8,577 nucleotides of DNA from an uncultured Ruminococcus sp. (GCA_937894495.1 CALCRR010000417.1:1-8577), one strand, 5' to 3'. Counted from the stretch's first letter, positions 1 through 7,178 are shown. Translations and numbers: made by a program. The notes: generated by a model from the sequence alone, not told the origin.

Positions 1-936
1 GTTATCGTCCTTGTAGAAATGATACAGGCCGCTCTCAGACTGGAGGAACTTGGCTATATAGAGAGCATCCTTGTCTTCAAGCATGGAATTGGCCCTTGCG
101 ACCACGTCGGCGAATGTGCGCAGTCTCATGATTGCGGGCTTTTTGAGGCCGAAGGATTCAAGGTCATCAAGGAACACCGCATTGTAAAGGGGCACTCCAT
201 GTTGTGCTGCCGCAGCGGCAAGAGCCGTTATGGTCGTCTCCCCTATCCCTCTTACGGGCTTATTCACGGCCCTTCGGAAAGCTTCGTCATCAGAAGGGTT
301 CGCCGTCAGTTTGAAGTAGGCCATCATGTCCTTCACTTCCAGACGGTCGAAGAAGGAATTCCCCGAAAAAATGACATAAGGAAGATTGTACCTTCTCAGT
401 TCCTCCTCCAGAGCCCTTGACTGGGCATTGGTTCTGTAAAGGATGGCGAAGTCCTGATACTGGGCATGCTCCTTCTGCATCCTGGAAACTATGGACGAAG
501 CCACGAGCCTCGCCTCCTCCAGTTCGGTATACCCCTGGAAAATGTGTATCTTCTCCCCCGTCTCTCCTTCGGAGAAGCACTTTTTGGGGATTCTGCCTTC
601 GTTCTTCTCGATAAGTGAATTGGCAGCGGAGACAATCGTCCTTGTCGAACGGTAGTTCCTTTCCAGGCGGAAGACCTTCGCATCCTGGAACACTCTGCGG
701 AAATTGAGTATGTTCTCGATTTTGGCGCCACGGAAAGCGTAGATGGATTGGGAATCATCTCCCACTACGCAGACATTCCTGTGGTCGGCTCCGAGAAGCT
801 GTATTATCCTGAACTGCGCGAAATTGGTGTCCTGATACTCATCTACGAGAATATAGTCGAACCTTGACTTTATGTCCTTCAGAGCTTCCTTATTGAAACT
901 CAGAAGAAGGTTCATGTTCACAAGGATATCGTCAAA
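1..936 (-). CDS. uvrD: UvrD/PcrA-family superfamily 1 DNA helicase, internal fragment
   Basis: This is an ATP-dependent 3'-5' DNA helicase of the UvrD/PcrA family, which acts in nucleotide excision repair, mismatch repair or replication restart. The minus strand is open for 312 codons without start or stop, so both ends are missing; the family is usually 700-780 residues. In protein order it shows FDDILVN (916-936), the Walker B/motif II box DEYQDT (826-843), motif III with GDDSQSIYAFRGA (about 736-774), motif IV NYRST (643-657), the segment ILYRTNAQSRALEEE, and the 2B-domain start with SFFDRLEVKDMMAYF. The N-terminal Walker A and Q motif and the C-terminal motifs V and VI lie outside. The wording (ILVDEYQDTNFAQF) resembles Bacteroidota enzymes, unlike the Clostridia-like genes that follow. 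The reading frame loses helicase likeness at 937, where the expected residue before FDD (usually Asp) is replaced, which marks the join to a foreign sequence. Family is sure; uvrD versus pcrA naming is arbitrary. Confidence 0.93.
916..936. other. Probable chimeric junction (helicase to phospholipase)
   Basis: These 21 bases make sense in two unrelated genes. On the minus strand they encode FDDILVN, the conserved segment upstream of the helicase DEYQDT box. On the plus strand they encode VHKDIVK, the start of the zinc-binding part of a phospholipase C. Left of this point only the helicase is recognisable; right of it only the phospholipase is. Both genes are truncated at the same place in opposite orientation. 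The simplest reading is an artificial join through short shared sequence, made by the assembler or during amplification, rather than a natural arrangement. A real genomic rearrangement cannot be excluded from sequence alone. Confidence 0.75.
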
Positions 937-1980
937 AAAGCTCTGGCGCTGCTTGAAAGTGAGAAGAAGATACGCCCTGCCGCCTTTTATAAGGACTGGC
1001 ATGAGCAGCTGCTCAAAGGCTCGGTGGAGCCTGATAAAAAAGACGATATCGACAAGGGACCGGGAAAGCACTATTATTCCTGCGTGAATGCCAAGGGCAG
1101 GGAGCTTGAAGAATACAAGGGCTATTATAAAAACAGACCGGGAGAGCTTTCACCCAGTGCCAGGACCCTTTACCGTGCTAACTACACCGCTGCGCTTTCA
1201 TACTACAAAAGCGGCGATACCGAAAAAGCTATGGTGAGCCTGGGCAGAGCGCTGCACTTTGTGTCAGACATAGGCTGCACACCTCATGTTGCGAATATGA
1301 AGCACCAGGAAAAGGCAAGCAATGTTCACTATGCATTTGAAAAACATATAAACACCACATACTCAAAACACAGTGCCCAGAGCTTTGACAAAAGGCTGCT
1401 TAAATACTACGAAAAGGACGACCCTGCCGATGGCTTCAACAAGCTTTCGAGATATGCAGGCAGGTTCGTTGAGGATATACTACACCTTGACCCCAGAGCC
1501 TTTGACGATACGGCAAAGAACACCCTGCCCTATACCCAGCAGAACGTTATGGCTGTGCTTTTAAAGTTTTACGACGACTGTAACCGTGACAAGGGCAACT
1601 TCCTTACAGACGGCAAGCTCTGTACATTCAGGAATGAAGCTACGGGACTTATTCTTACTGTGACAAAGAAGGGTCTTACTCTTGAAGAGCCTGACAAGGA
1701 GCTCGAACAGAAGCTGAAAATATGCCTGAAGAACAACGGCTGCTTTGCTCTGGAGACTGCCGAGAGCGGTTATGTGAACGCATCTATGAAAGGCTATGAG
1801 CAGATGAAGGACAGCAGTAAGGCTGCGCTTTTCAGGGCGGAGGCACTTGGCAACAGGCGCTTTCTGATAACAAATCAGGCAAGCGGCTTTGTTAAGGTCA
1901 TATGCAACTCAAAAAATGCAAAGGTCGGCTTAACTGACCTTGAGCCCGATGACAAGCTGCAGGTCTGGATAATCAACTGA
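916..1980 (+). CDS. Zinc-dependent phospholipase C-like protein, 5'-truncated
   Basis: The protein resembles the zinc-dependent phospholipase C family (Clostridium perfringens alpha-toxin, Bacillus PLC), which hydrolyses phospholipid head groups, normally outside the cell. The reading frame is open from the junction at about 916; a GTG at 1024 lacks a convincing ribosome binding site and would cut off conserved sequence, so I treat the gene as lacking its true start and signal peptide. From memory of alpha-toxin ligand spacing, candidate zinc ligands are His at 919-921, then, numbered from the codon at 1024, Asp4 and His16 (12 apart, as in alpha-toxin Asp56/His68), His78 and Asp82 in ALHFVSD, His88 in TPHVAN, and His102 and Glu106 in VHYAFE. 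Only the N-terminal Trp ligand is absent. The gap between His88 and His102 is two residues longer than in alpha-toxin. The last ~115 residues are a separate, probably beta-rich domain (see findings). A strong terminator follows directly. The N-terminus upstream of 916 is replaced by helicase sequence. Confidence 0.82.
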   Translation, partial: VHKDIVKKALALLESEKKIRPAAFYKDWHEQLLKGSVEPDKKDDIDKGPGKHYYSCVNAKGRELEEYKGYYKNRPGELSPSARTLYRANYTAALSYYKSGDTEKAMVSLGRALHFVSDIGCTPHVANMKHQEKASNVHYAFEKHINTTYSKHSAQSFDKRLLKYYEKDDPADGFNKLSRYAGRFVEDILHLDPRAFDDTAKNTLPYTQQNVMAVLLKFYDDCNRDKGNFLTDGKLCTFRNEATGLILTVTKKGLTLEEPDKELEQKLKICLKNNGCFALETAESGYVNASMKGYEQMKDSSKAALFRAEALGNRRFLITNQASGFVKVICNSKNAKVGLTDLEPDDKLQVWIIN

Positions 1981-1991
1981 TAATATGCATT

Positions 1992-2025
1992 AAAGCTCAC
2001 TGTGAAAAAACAGTGAGCTTTTTTT
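1992..2025 (+). terminator. Strong rho-independent terminator after the phospholipase gene
   Basis: A perfect 11-bp stem, AAAGCTCACTG (1992-2002) pairing with CAGTGAGCTTT (2011-2021), has an 8-base A-rich loop and runs into a T-tract to 2025. It starts 12 bases after the phospholipase stop codon and separates that gene from the sigma-factor operon. Confidence 0.93.
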
Positions 2026-2034
2026 ATAAAAATA

Positions 2035-2063
2035 TTGCAATAATATTAAAAATATGTTATACT
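2035..2063 (+). promoter_or_regulatory. Sigma-A-type promoter of the sigma/anti-sigma/lipoprotein operon
   Basis: TTGCAA (2035-2040) and TATACT (2058-2063) are separated by exactly 17 bases in AT-rich DNA, close to the housekeeping consensus. Transcription would begin near 2070, leaving a leader of about 115 bases before the sigma gene. The leader contains a 7-bp AT-rich inverted repeat, TTTTGTT (2088-2094) and AACAAAA (2102-2108), of uncertain meaning. I see no clear ECF-type promoter here, so self-activation by the encoded sigma factor is not supported by this stretch. Confidence 0.75.
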
Positions 2064-2186
2064 GTAATAAGATGTTTAACGCTATTCTTTTGTTGGATAT
2101 AAACAAAATCATGCTATTAAATTTGTGCAAATATACACCATAAAAATCACAGGAGCTAAACGTATATATTATGTCGAAGGGTGATG

Positions 2187-2744
2187 ATGATATTGACCGA
2201 TATTGAGTTTGATCTTTGTATCCAACGGATACTGGACAAAGACAAAAACGGTCTTAAAGAGATATACGATGCCTACGGCAGGCTGGTATATCAACAAATG
2301 CTCTCGGTGGTGAAAAATCCTCAGGACGCTGAGGATCTGACATCGGAGCTGTTTTTAAGACTTTGGGAAACAGCGGCTCAGTACCGATCGGGTACGGGGC
2401 ACAAACGCTACATAACGGTAATGTCAAGGAACATGGCTATAGACTTTCTCAGAAAGCGAAAGCATGAGAGCTATTCTCTTGACGATGACGAGGTCTACAG
2501 GGAGGAACAGGCTGACAGCACCCTTACCGATGACACGGTCATTGGAGGCATCACCTTCGAGCAGGCACTGAACACCCTCAGACCCGATGAAAAAGAGATA
2601 GTCAATATGCATCTCGGCTTCGAGATGACCTTTCAGGAGATAAGCGACGCTATGGGCAGACCCCTGGGTACAGTCACCTGGAAATACCGACAGGCTCTGG
2701 AAAAGCTTAAAACTACAGTAAAGGAGGGCAGTATTTATGGCTGA
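2187..2744 (+). CDS. ECF-type RNA polymerase sigma-70 family factor
   Basis: This is an alternative sigma factor that should direct RNA polymerase to a stress- or envelope-response regulon. The layout is the minimal two-domain ECF form: region 2 at about residues 22-95, with the NPQDAEDLTSELFLRLW core helix and the MSRNMAIDFLRKRKH -10-recognition segment, and region 4 at about 125-177, with the helix-turn-helix TFQEISDAMGRPLGTVTWKYRQALEKL. Between them is a short acidic linker; no region 1.1 or 3 is present. Start choice: GTG 2181, ATG 2184 and ATG 2187 are consecutive codons. The purine-rich AAGGG (2177-2181) overlaps the GTG, so ATG 2187 has the best spacing (5 bases). The 3' end overlaps the next gene by 8 bases, the classic arrangement of a sigma factor with its anti-sigma. 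The ECF subgroup cannot be named by eye. Confidence 0.93.
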   Translation: MILTDIEFDLCIQRILDKDKNGLKEIYDAYGRLVYQQMLSVVKNPQDAEDLTSELFLRLWETAAQYRSGTGHKRYITVMSRNMAIDFLRKRKHESYSLDDDEVYREEQADSTLTDDTVIGGITFEQALNTLRPDEKEIVNMHLGFEMTFQEISDAMGRPLGTVTWKYRQALEKLKTTVKEGSIYG

Positions 2745-3816
2745 TGAGTTAAAAATCAAATATGAGCAGCACGTCCGTGATACTGCACCCGATATGGATA
2801 TGCTGTGGAGCAGGATAGAAAGCGGTATAGACGCAAAGGAAAACGGCACGGAAAATAACAAAAGCTATGAGATAAAAAGAAAACAGATAACGACAAAACG
2901 ATTTTTCACAGGCATAAGCGCAGCAGCTGCGGCAATAGTTATAACGGTCGTGGGAGTAAATATGCTGAGTAACAGTGAGCCGCCCAAGAGCGATAAGTTT
3001 TTTGCTGACAATGAAAAGGTAACGCAGGCAGCCGATACGGCAGAAAATGCCGATATTGCAGAGAATACAGACAATGCAGAAGCTTTTGAAAACAGCGATA
3101 TGCTCACAGTGGAGGAGGGCGAAGATATCAAAAATGCCGAGGAAGGCATAGCCGCTGAGGATAATGCTATGAGCCCTCAGTCTGACGACTATTTTGATGA
3201 AGAAGCTGAGGAATATACCGATACTGCCAAATCTTCTGCAAGCTCAGCCACATCGGGAGCTTCCGCTTACAGTGACGCTGCAGCAAATGCGGAGGATTTG
3301 ACGGTCAGGTACAGCTCACTTGCCTTTAACGATACTGATACTCAGTCATACAGTTCATCATACACCCCTGACGGTGACGAGTATTTTGTTGAGAGCAAGG
3401 TGCTGGCTAACACCGACTGCTTTGCAGATGTTACGGTCCAAAGCGCAGATCTTCAGGCTGACGGGGCGGTATATACCCTTGAAGTCAACAACGTTTATAA
3501 CAAAAACGGCGAGGAGCTTGACAGCTATGAGCTGACCATAACCAGCAAAACGCCCTATATTTTACAGCAAAACAGAGAATATCTGCTGCCCCTGAGATAT
3601 GAGAGCGGCAAGTGGTATATAGTTTTTGAGAACGCACCGCAGATAGAGATCACCCTGGACGGCGGAGCAGTTTTTCAGAACGGCTGGAGCGAGCTTGATG
3701 ATGATATAATAGTTGTTAAGGACAGCACGGATACCTCGGATTTCTACTATGACAGAATGAGATACTGCGAGGAAGCTGACCTTGAAAAACTTATTGAAAC
3801 ATGGAAAAACATTTAG
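2737..3816 (+). CDS. Probable membrane-anchored anti-sigma factor with an extracellular domain
   Basis: This is a predicted single-pass membrane protein of 359 residues. The cytoplasmic N-terminus (1-54; conserved-looking TAPDMDMLWSRIESGI) would hold the sigma factor. A basic stretch, IKRKQITTKR, precedes one membrane helix at about 57-77, giving an N-in topology. Residues ~85-210 are an acidic Ala/Ser/Asp/Glu/Asn-rich linker with AEN-type repeats. A folded C-terminal domain at ~215-320 contains SKTPYILQQNREYLLPL, GKWYIVFENAPQIEI and FQNGW, and a charged tail follows. The HxxxCxxC zinc motif of ZAS-type anti-sigmas is absent. The start is set by AAGGAGG (2721-2727) 9 bases upstream of ATG 2737, inside the end of the sigma gene, so translation is coupled. 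The anti-sigma role is inferred from position, overlap and topology; the N-terminal fold is not one I can name. Confidence 0.8.
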   Translation: MADELKIKYEQHVRDTAPDMDMLWSRIESGIDAKENGTENNKSYEIKRKQITTKRFFTGISAAAAAIVITVVGVNMLSNSEPPKSDKFFADNEKVTQAADTAENADIAENTDNAEAFENSDMLTVEEGEDIKNAEEGIAAEDNAMSPQSDDYFDEEAEEYTDTAKSSASSATSGASAYSDAAANAEDLTVRYSSLAFNDTDTQSYSSSYTPDGDEYFVESKVLANTDCFADVTVQSADLQADGAVYTLEVNNVYNKNGEELDSYELTITSKTPYILQQNREYLLPLRYESGKWYIVFENAPQIEITLDGGAVFQNGWSELDDDIIVVKDSTDTSDFYYDRMRYCEEADLEKLIETWKNI

Positions 3817-3827
3817 GAGGACGTAAA

Positions 3828-5255
3828 ATGAAAGCAAGAGCATTAGCAGTTATGGCAGCCTGTGTGCTGATGATGACCGCCTGCGGCAAGGTGGAGGACA
3901 ACAGCAGCGAAAAGAAAAAGTCGCCTGTGGCAAACGCCATAGCAGCTGACAAGGAAGCAACAGCCGATGAAGATCAGAGCAGTGATACAGACAGCGACAC
4001 CGACAGTGATAGTGACAGCGATGATGACAAGCAGTCGGACGAAAAACAGCAGCTTGCAGGACAGACCGAGCTTTATATCAAGGGCAAGCAGATGGAAATA
4101 AGCGTTGATGACGCAGTTGAGCTTGTGTCCGATTACCTTTCGAGAGAGGGGCTTGAGGATCTGGTGGTGGAGCTGGCTTTTCTGGACGAACAGGTAGAAC
4201 AGACCAAGGAAAACGGCATATATCTCAGCATACAGTTTGATGGAGAGCAGGAGCTCACCTTTGGGGAGAACACATATAAGACAAAAAATATCACTGTTTT
4301 CGGCAGTGAGGAATGGGGCTACTGGGTCGAGTGCGGTCTGGGCGGACCTGTTTTCCCTACCGACGAGCTGATAGACAGTATCTATGCTCTTGCAGGGCTG
4401 ACAATGCGCTCTGAAAAGCCTGTGAACAACACCGAGTACACCGAGACCTCGCTGCTGTACTCAATGGGCGAGCAGCTGGATATCGACCCCAGTGACCTGT
4501 TTATGGTCATGGTAAGGCAGATAGCAGTGCCGGGTATCACTCTCACATCAATGGACACTATTTTTAGTGATGAACAAATTGAGGACTACAAGCAAAACGG
4601 CTTTTATGCAGAGTTTACCTCCACCCCCGGCAACGAAACGGGCGTTGATGACGAGAAGATAGACATTGAAAAGGTGCAGGTGGGCGGACTGTATGATGAC
4701 GAGATATTTTATTTCTCAATAAACGGCGGCTCGCTTATGTCGTTTGATGTGGAGTATGTAGGTGAGATATTACAGTTTGCAGGCTCATACTACCCCTCAA
4801 AGGCTGCAGAAGATATAATGCCGTATGTCAGGGAGGACAGCTATGATGAATACATATTACAGCTGACAAGCCAGCCCTTCGGCTTGGAGGTATATTATTA
4901 CGGCGATCACAAAAGTGCCGAAAATATTAAGCAGGAGGTCGCTGAGATAATTCTGAAAAGGATAGCTAAAGATGACGTTAAAAATGTGATAGACTACCTG
5001 CCCTTTGAAGCCGAAGATCTAGACATCGCACAGAGAGATGACAACGGCTTTTATGCGCATATAAAGTTTGATGAACCGCAGAGCATACTGGTCGGCGGCA
5101 CAAGTAAGGAGTGCCAGATGATAACCATCGCCACAAGAGGCGGCTATGTATATTTTGAGCTGGATAACGGCGAGCTTATGAGCTATGACAAGCTTGACGG
5201 CGAGAACATAACAGAAATAAAAGAAGCGATAGGCAGCCAGTATACTAACTCATGA
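3828..5255 (+). CDS. Lipoprotein of unknown function with three internal repeats
   Basis: I do not recognise a named family. Residues 1-19 are a lipoprotein signal peptide (MKARALAVMAACVLMMTAC), with Cys19 as the predicted lipidation site, so the protein sits on the outer face of the membrane. Residues ~20-75 are a charged linker with the Ser-Asp run SDTDSDTDSDSDSDDD. The rest (~80-475) seems to contain three related modules, each with an NG(I/F)Y strand start (residues 129, 257 and 406) followed by an aromatic-rich strand pair; the last two end in a G(S/E)LMS(F/Y)D turn. Start choice: an upstream in-frame ATG at 3801 lies within the previous gene, while ATG 3828 follows TAGGAGG (3814-3820) by 7 bases and gives a proper signal peptide. 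The ribosome binding site overlaps the stop codon of the anti-sigma gene (11-base gap), so it belongs to the same operon. A ligand- or partner-binding role in envelope sensing is only a guess. Confidence 0.85.
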   Translation: MKARALAVMAACVLMMTACGKVEDNSSEKKKSPVANAIAADKEATADEDQSSDTDSDTDSDSDSDDDKQSDEKQQLAGQTELYIKGKQMEISVDDAVELVSDYLSREGLEDLVVELAFLDEQVEQTKENGIYLSIQFDGEQELTFGENTYKTKNITVFGSEEWGYWVECGLGGPVFPTDELIDSIYALAGLTMRSEKPVNNTEYTETSLLYSMGEQLDIDPSDLFMVMVRQIAVPGITLTSMDTIFSDEQIEDYKQNGFYAEFTSTPGNETGVDDEKIDIEKVQVGGLYDDEIFYFSINGGSLMSFDVEYVGEILQFAGSYYPSKAAEDIMPYVREDSYDEYILQLTSQPFGLEVYYYGDHKSAENIKQEVAEIILKRIAKDDVKNVIDYLPFEAEDLDIAQRDDNGFYAHIKFDEPQSILVGGTSKECQMITIATRGGYVYFELDNGELMSYDKLDGENITEIKEAIGSQYTNS

Positions 5256-5278
5256 CCATGACCGAAAGGAGATAAACT

Positions 5279-6991
5279 ATGAAAAAGAACATAAAGAAAA
5301 TTGCAGCATTACTGACAGCAATAGTTTTGACGGCAGGAATGCTCAGCGCCTGCGGAGACGCTGACAGCAGCGGCAGTAACTCTGCCGACAACGGTGCTTA
5401 TACAGCAGGTAAAAGCGAAAAGCAGGAGAACATTAACGGCGGGAACAAATACAGTAATAAGGAGACCGAAGCTGCGGCAGATGCCGAACAGGGCGATGAG
5501 CAGAGCAATGGAGCTGAGGTCAATGAAGCCGAGGTAATAGATGGATTTTTCAGCGATGATATTGACTTGGCATTAACACCAAGCATAAGCAGCTCAATAA
5601 CGGCAGATGGGACTTACGGCTTGCAGACAGACGGCTTTTATAACAGTGAGGAATATAAGGCTTATGTGGAAAACACCTTTGTGAGCACTGCCGAGGAGCC
5701 ACTTTCTACCTTTTCCACCGATGTTGATACTGCTTCATACACCAATATCAGAAGAATGATAAACGACGGCTGGGAGATCGACCCTGACGCTGTGAGGACC
5801 GAGGAATTTATAAACTACTTCAAGTATGATTATCCCCAGCCCGAGAACAATGATAAGCTTTCGATAACCACTGAGTTAAGCGACTGCCCCTGGAACAGCG
5901 GCGCAAAGCTCATGCTGGTGGGCTTGCAGGCACAGCAGACAGAGGTCAAGGATATCGACTCAAACATAGTATTTCTAATTGACGTCAGCGGTTCTATGAG
6001 CGACGAGGACAAGCTGCCGCTGGTGCAGCAAGCCTTTGGTATGCTGGCTGAAAATCTCGACCAGGAGGACAGGATATCTATCGTCACCTACGCAGGCACC
6101 GACAGCGTTGTGCTGGAGGGCGAGAACGGCGGCAATACCAAGAAGATAACCGACGCACTTAATTCACTGGTGGCAAGCGGCTCTACCGCAGGTGCGGCAG
6201 GCATAAACACCGCTTATGATATAGCTTCAAAATACTTTATCGAGGGCGGCAACAACAGAGTTATACTGGCTACCGACGGTGACCTGAACGTGGGACTTTC
6301 ATCTGAGGAGGAGCTTACAGAGCTTATCACCGAAAAGAAAGAGTCGGGGATTTTCCTGTCGGTGCTGGGCTTCGGCACAGGCAATTATAAGGACAACAGG
6401 CTTGAAGCTCTGGCTGACAACGGCAACGGAAACTATGCATACATAGACACGCTTGACGAAGCTGAACGTGTGCTCATAACCGAGATGAACGGCACACTGT
6501 TCACAGTGGCTAAGGACACCAAGGTGCAGGTGGAGTTTGACCCCAACGCAGTGACATATTACAAGCTGGTGGGCTATGAGAACAGGCTGCTTGACGCTGA
6601 GGACTTTGAGGACGACACCAAGGACGCAGGCGATGTGGGTGCAGGTCAGCAGGTAACGGCACTTTACGAGATAATAACCGCCGACAGCGCACAGTCGGGC
6701 GAGCTTCTTACAGTTTCGGTAAGATACAAGGAAGCTGACGAGGACGAGAGCAAGCTTATCGACAAGGCGGTATCTATGGACTCATACATTGAGGCGGACA
6801 AGATAAGCAGCAATATGTGCTTAGCAAGCGGTCTTGCAATGTTTGCAAAGGCTATAAGGAGCTCATACGACCAGAGCGAAACAGCTTTTACTGCAAAGGA
6901 TATTATGGACTATTACGCTGCACACAGCCTTCCCGAGAAGTATGACGAGATAAACGAGCTGCTTAAAAAATATGCCGAAAGCTATGAATGA
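5279..6991 (+). CDS. YfbK-like von Willebrand factor A domain lipoprotein
   Basis: This protein matches the YfbK-type vWA lipoprotein family. Residues 1-25 are a lipoprotein signal peptide ending in LSAC, with Cys25 as the lipid site, followed by an acidic linker to about residue 115. The family's N-terminal domain (~120-205) contains EEPLSTFSTDVDTASYTNIRR and FINYFKYDYPQPE. The vWA domain (~228-400) has an intact metal-ion-dependent adhesion site: D235-x-S237-x-S239 in DVSGS, T303 in GSTAG, and D333 in ATDGD. A C-terminal DUF3520-like region follows, with GYENRLL, DDTKDAG and the helical tail to 570. The length is typical for the family. AAAGGAG (5265-5271) lies 7 bases before ATG 5279, and the gap to the previous gene is 23 bases. 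It is the last gene of the sigma operon and is followed by a terminator. vWA domains bind protein partners through a divalent metal; the partner is unknown, and the neighbouring lipoprotein or the anti-sigma ectodomain are natural candidates. Confidence 0.94.
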   Translation: MKKNIKKIAALLTAIVLTAGMLSACGDADSSGSNSADNGAYTAGKSEKQENINGGNKYSNKETEAAADAEQGDEQSNGAEVNEAEVIDGFFSDDIDLALTPSISSSITADGTYGLQTDGFYNSEEYKAYVENTFVSTAEEPLSTFSTDVDTASYTNIRRMINDGWEIDPDAVRTEEFINYFKYDYPQPENNDKLSITTELSDCPWNSGAKLMLVGLQAQQTEVKDIDSNIVFLIDVSGSMSDEDKLPLVQQAFGMLAENLDQEDRISIVTYAGTDSVVLEGENGGNTKKITDALNSLVASGSTAGAAGINTAYDIASKYFIEGGNNRVILATDGDLNVGLSSEEELTELITEKKESGIFLSVLGFGTGNYKDNRLEALADNGNGNYAYIDTLDEAERVLITEMNGTLFTVAKDTKVQVEFDPNAVTYYKLVGYENRLLDAEDFEDDTKDAGDVGAGQQVTALYEIITADSAQSGELLTVSVRYKEADEDESKLIDKAVSMDSYIEADKISSNMCLASGLAMFAKAIRSSYDQSETAFTAKDIMDYYAAHSLPEKYDEINELLKKYAESYE

Positions 6992-6999
6992 TATTTAAC

Positions 7000-7035
7000 G
7001 ATATTTCCCCGTCTGAGGCGGGGGAATATCTTTTT
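7000..7035 (+). terminator. Rho-independent terminator closing the sigma/vWA operon
   Basis: A 12-bp stem, GATATTTCCCCG (7000-7011) with CGGGGGAATATC (7019-7030), containing a single G-T wobble, has a 7-base loop and is followed by TTTTT (7031-7035). It begins 8 bases after the stop codon of the vWA lipoprotein gene. Confidence 0.9.
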
Positions 7036-7064
7036 ATGACACTAAGCGAAAAAATAAACAAAAA

Positions 7065-7112
7065 CAAATATTGATAAAATCAAATATTGATAAAAAACGG
7101 CTATTGACAAAA
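7065..7112 (+). repeat. Tandem repeats overlapping the MarR promoter; candidate operator
   Basis: The 15-mer CAAATATTGATAAAA occurs perfectly twice, at 7065-7079 and 7081-7095 (16-base period). A degenerate third copy, TATTGACAAAA (7102-7112), is 17 bases on and overlaps the -35 box of the next promoter. The core is itself palindromic: ATCAA-ATA-TTGAT at 7079-7091. Placement directly upstream of a MarR-family gene fits an autoregulatory operator, but binding is inferred. Confidence 0.6.
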
Positions 7113-7131
7113 ACATGACAGGTGGTATAAT
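7104..7131 (+). promoter_or_regulatory. Consensus sigma-A promoter of the MarR gene
   Basis: TTGACA (7104-7109) and TATAAT (7126-7131) are both perfect consensus hexamers, with a 16-base spacer. Transcription should start near 7138, about 40 bases before the MarR start codon. Such a strong promoter with repeats over its -35 suggests expression set mainly by repression. Confidence 0.88.
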
Positions 7132-7178
7132 ATTTCATAGTAAAGGTCTATTGCTGTATTTTAAGGAGAGAGCAAGCT

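Noticed and set aside
19..758. Several short reading frames of 65-133 codons on both strands at the left end
   Set aside because: All are shadows of the helicase gene, whose conserved motifs run without a break through 1-936 on the minus strand.
872..1087. Plus-strand reading frame of 71 codons across the left junction
   Set aside because: It is out of frame with both the helicase fragment and the phospholipase fragment, has no ribosome binding site and no recognisable sequence.
2041..2180. ECF-type autoregulatory promoter upstream of the sigma gene
   Set aside because: No convincing ECF -35/-10 pair could be picked out; the TTGCAA/TATACT pair with 17-base spacing is a better explanation.
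2424..2861. Minus-strand reading frame of 145 codons opposite the sigma/anti-sigma genes
   Set aside because: It is the complement of clearly coding sequence, with no promoter, ribosome binding site or family likeness.
2737..3816. Zinc-binding (ZAS) anti-sigma domain
   Set aside because: The N-terminal region has no CxxC, and no cysteine at all before the membrane helix.
3801..3827. Upstream ATG at 3801 as the start of the repeat lipoprotein
   Set aside because: It would add nine residues ahead of a proper lipoprotein signal peptide and lies inside the anti-sigma gene; the ribosome binding site at 3814-3820 serves ATG 3828.
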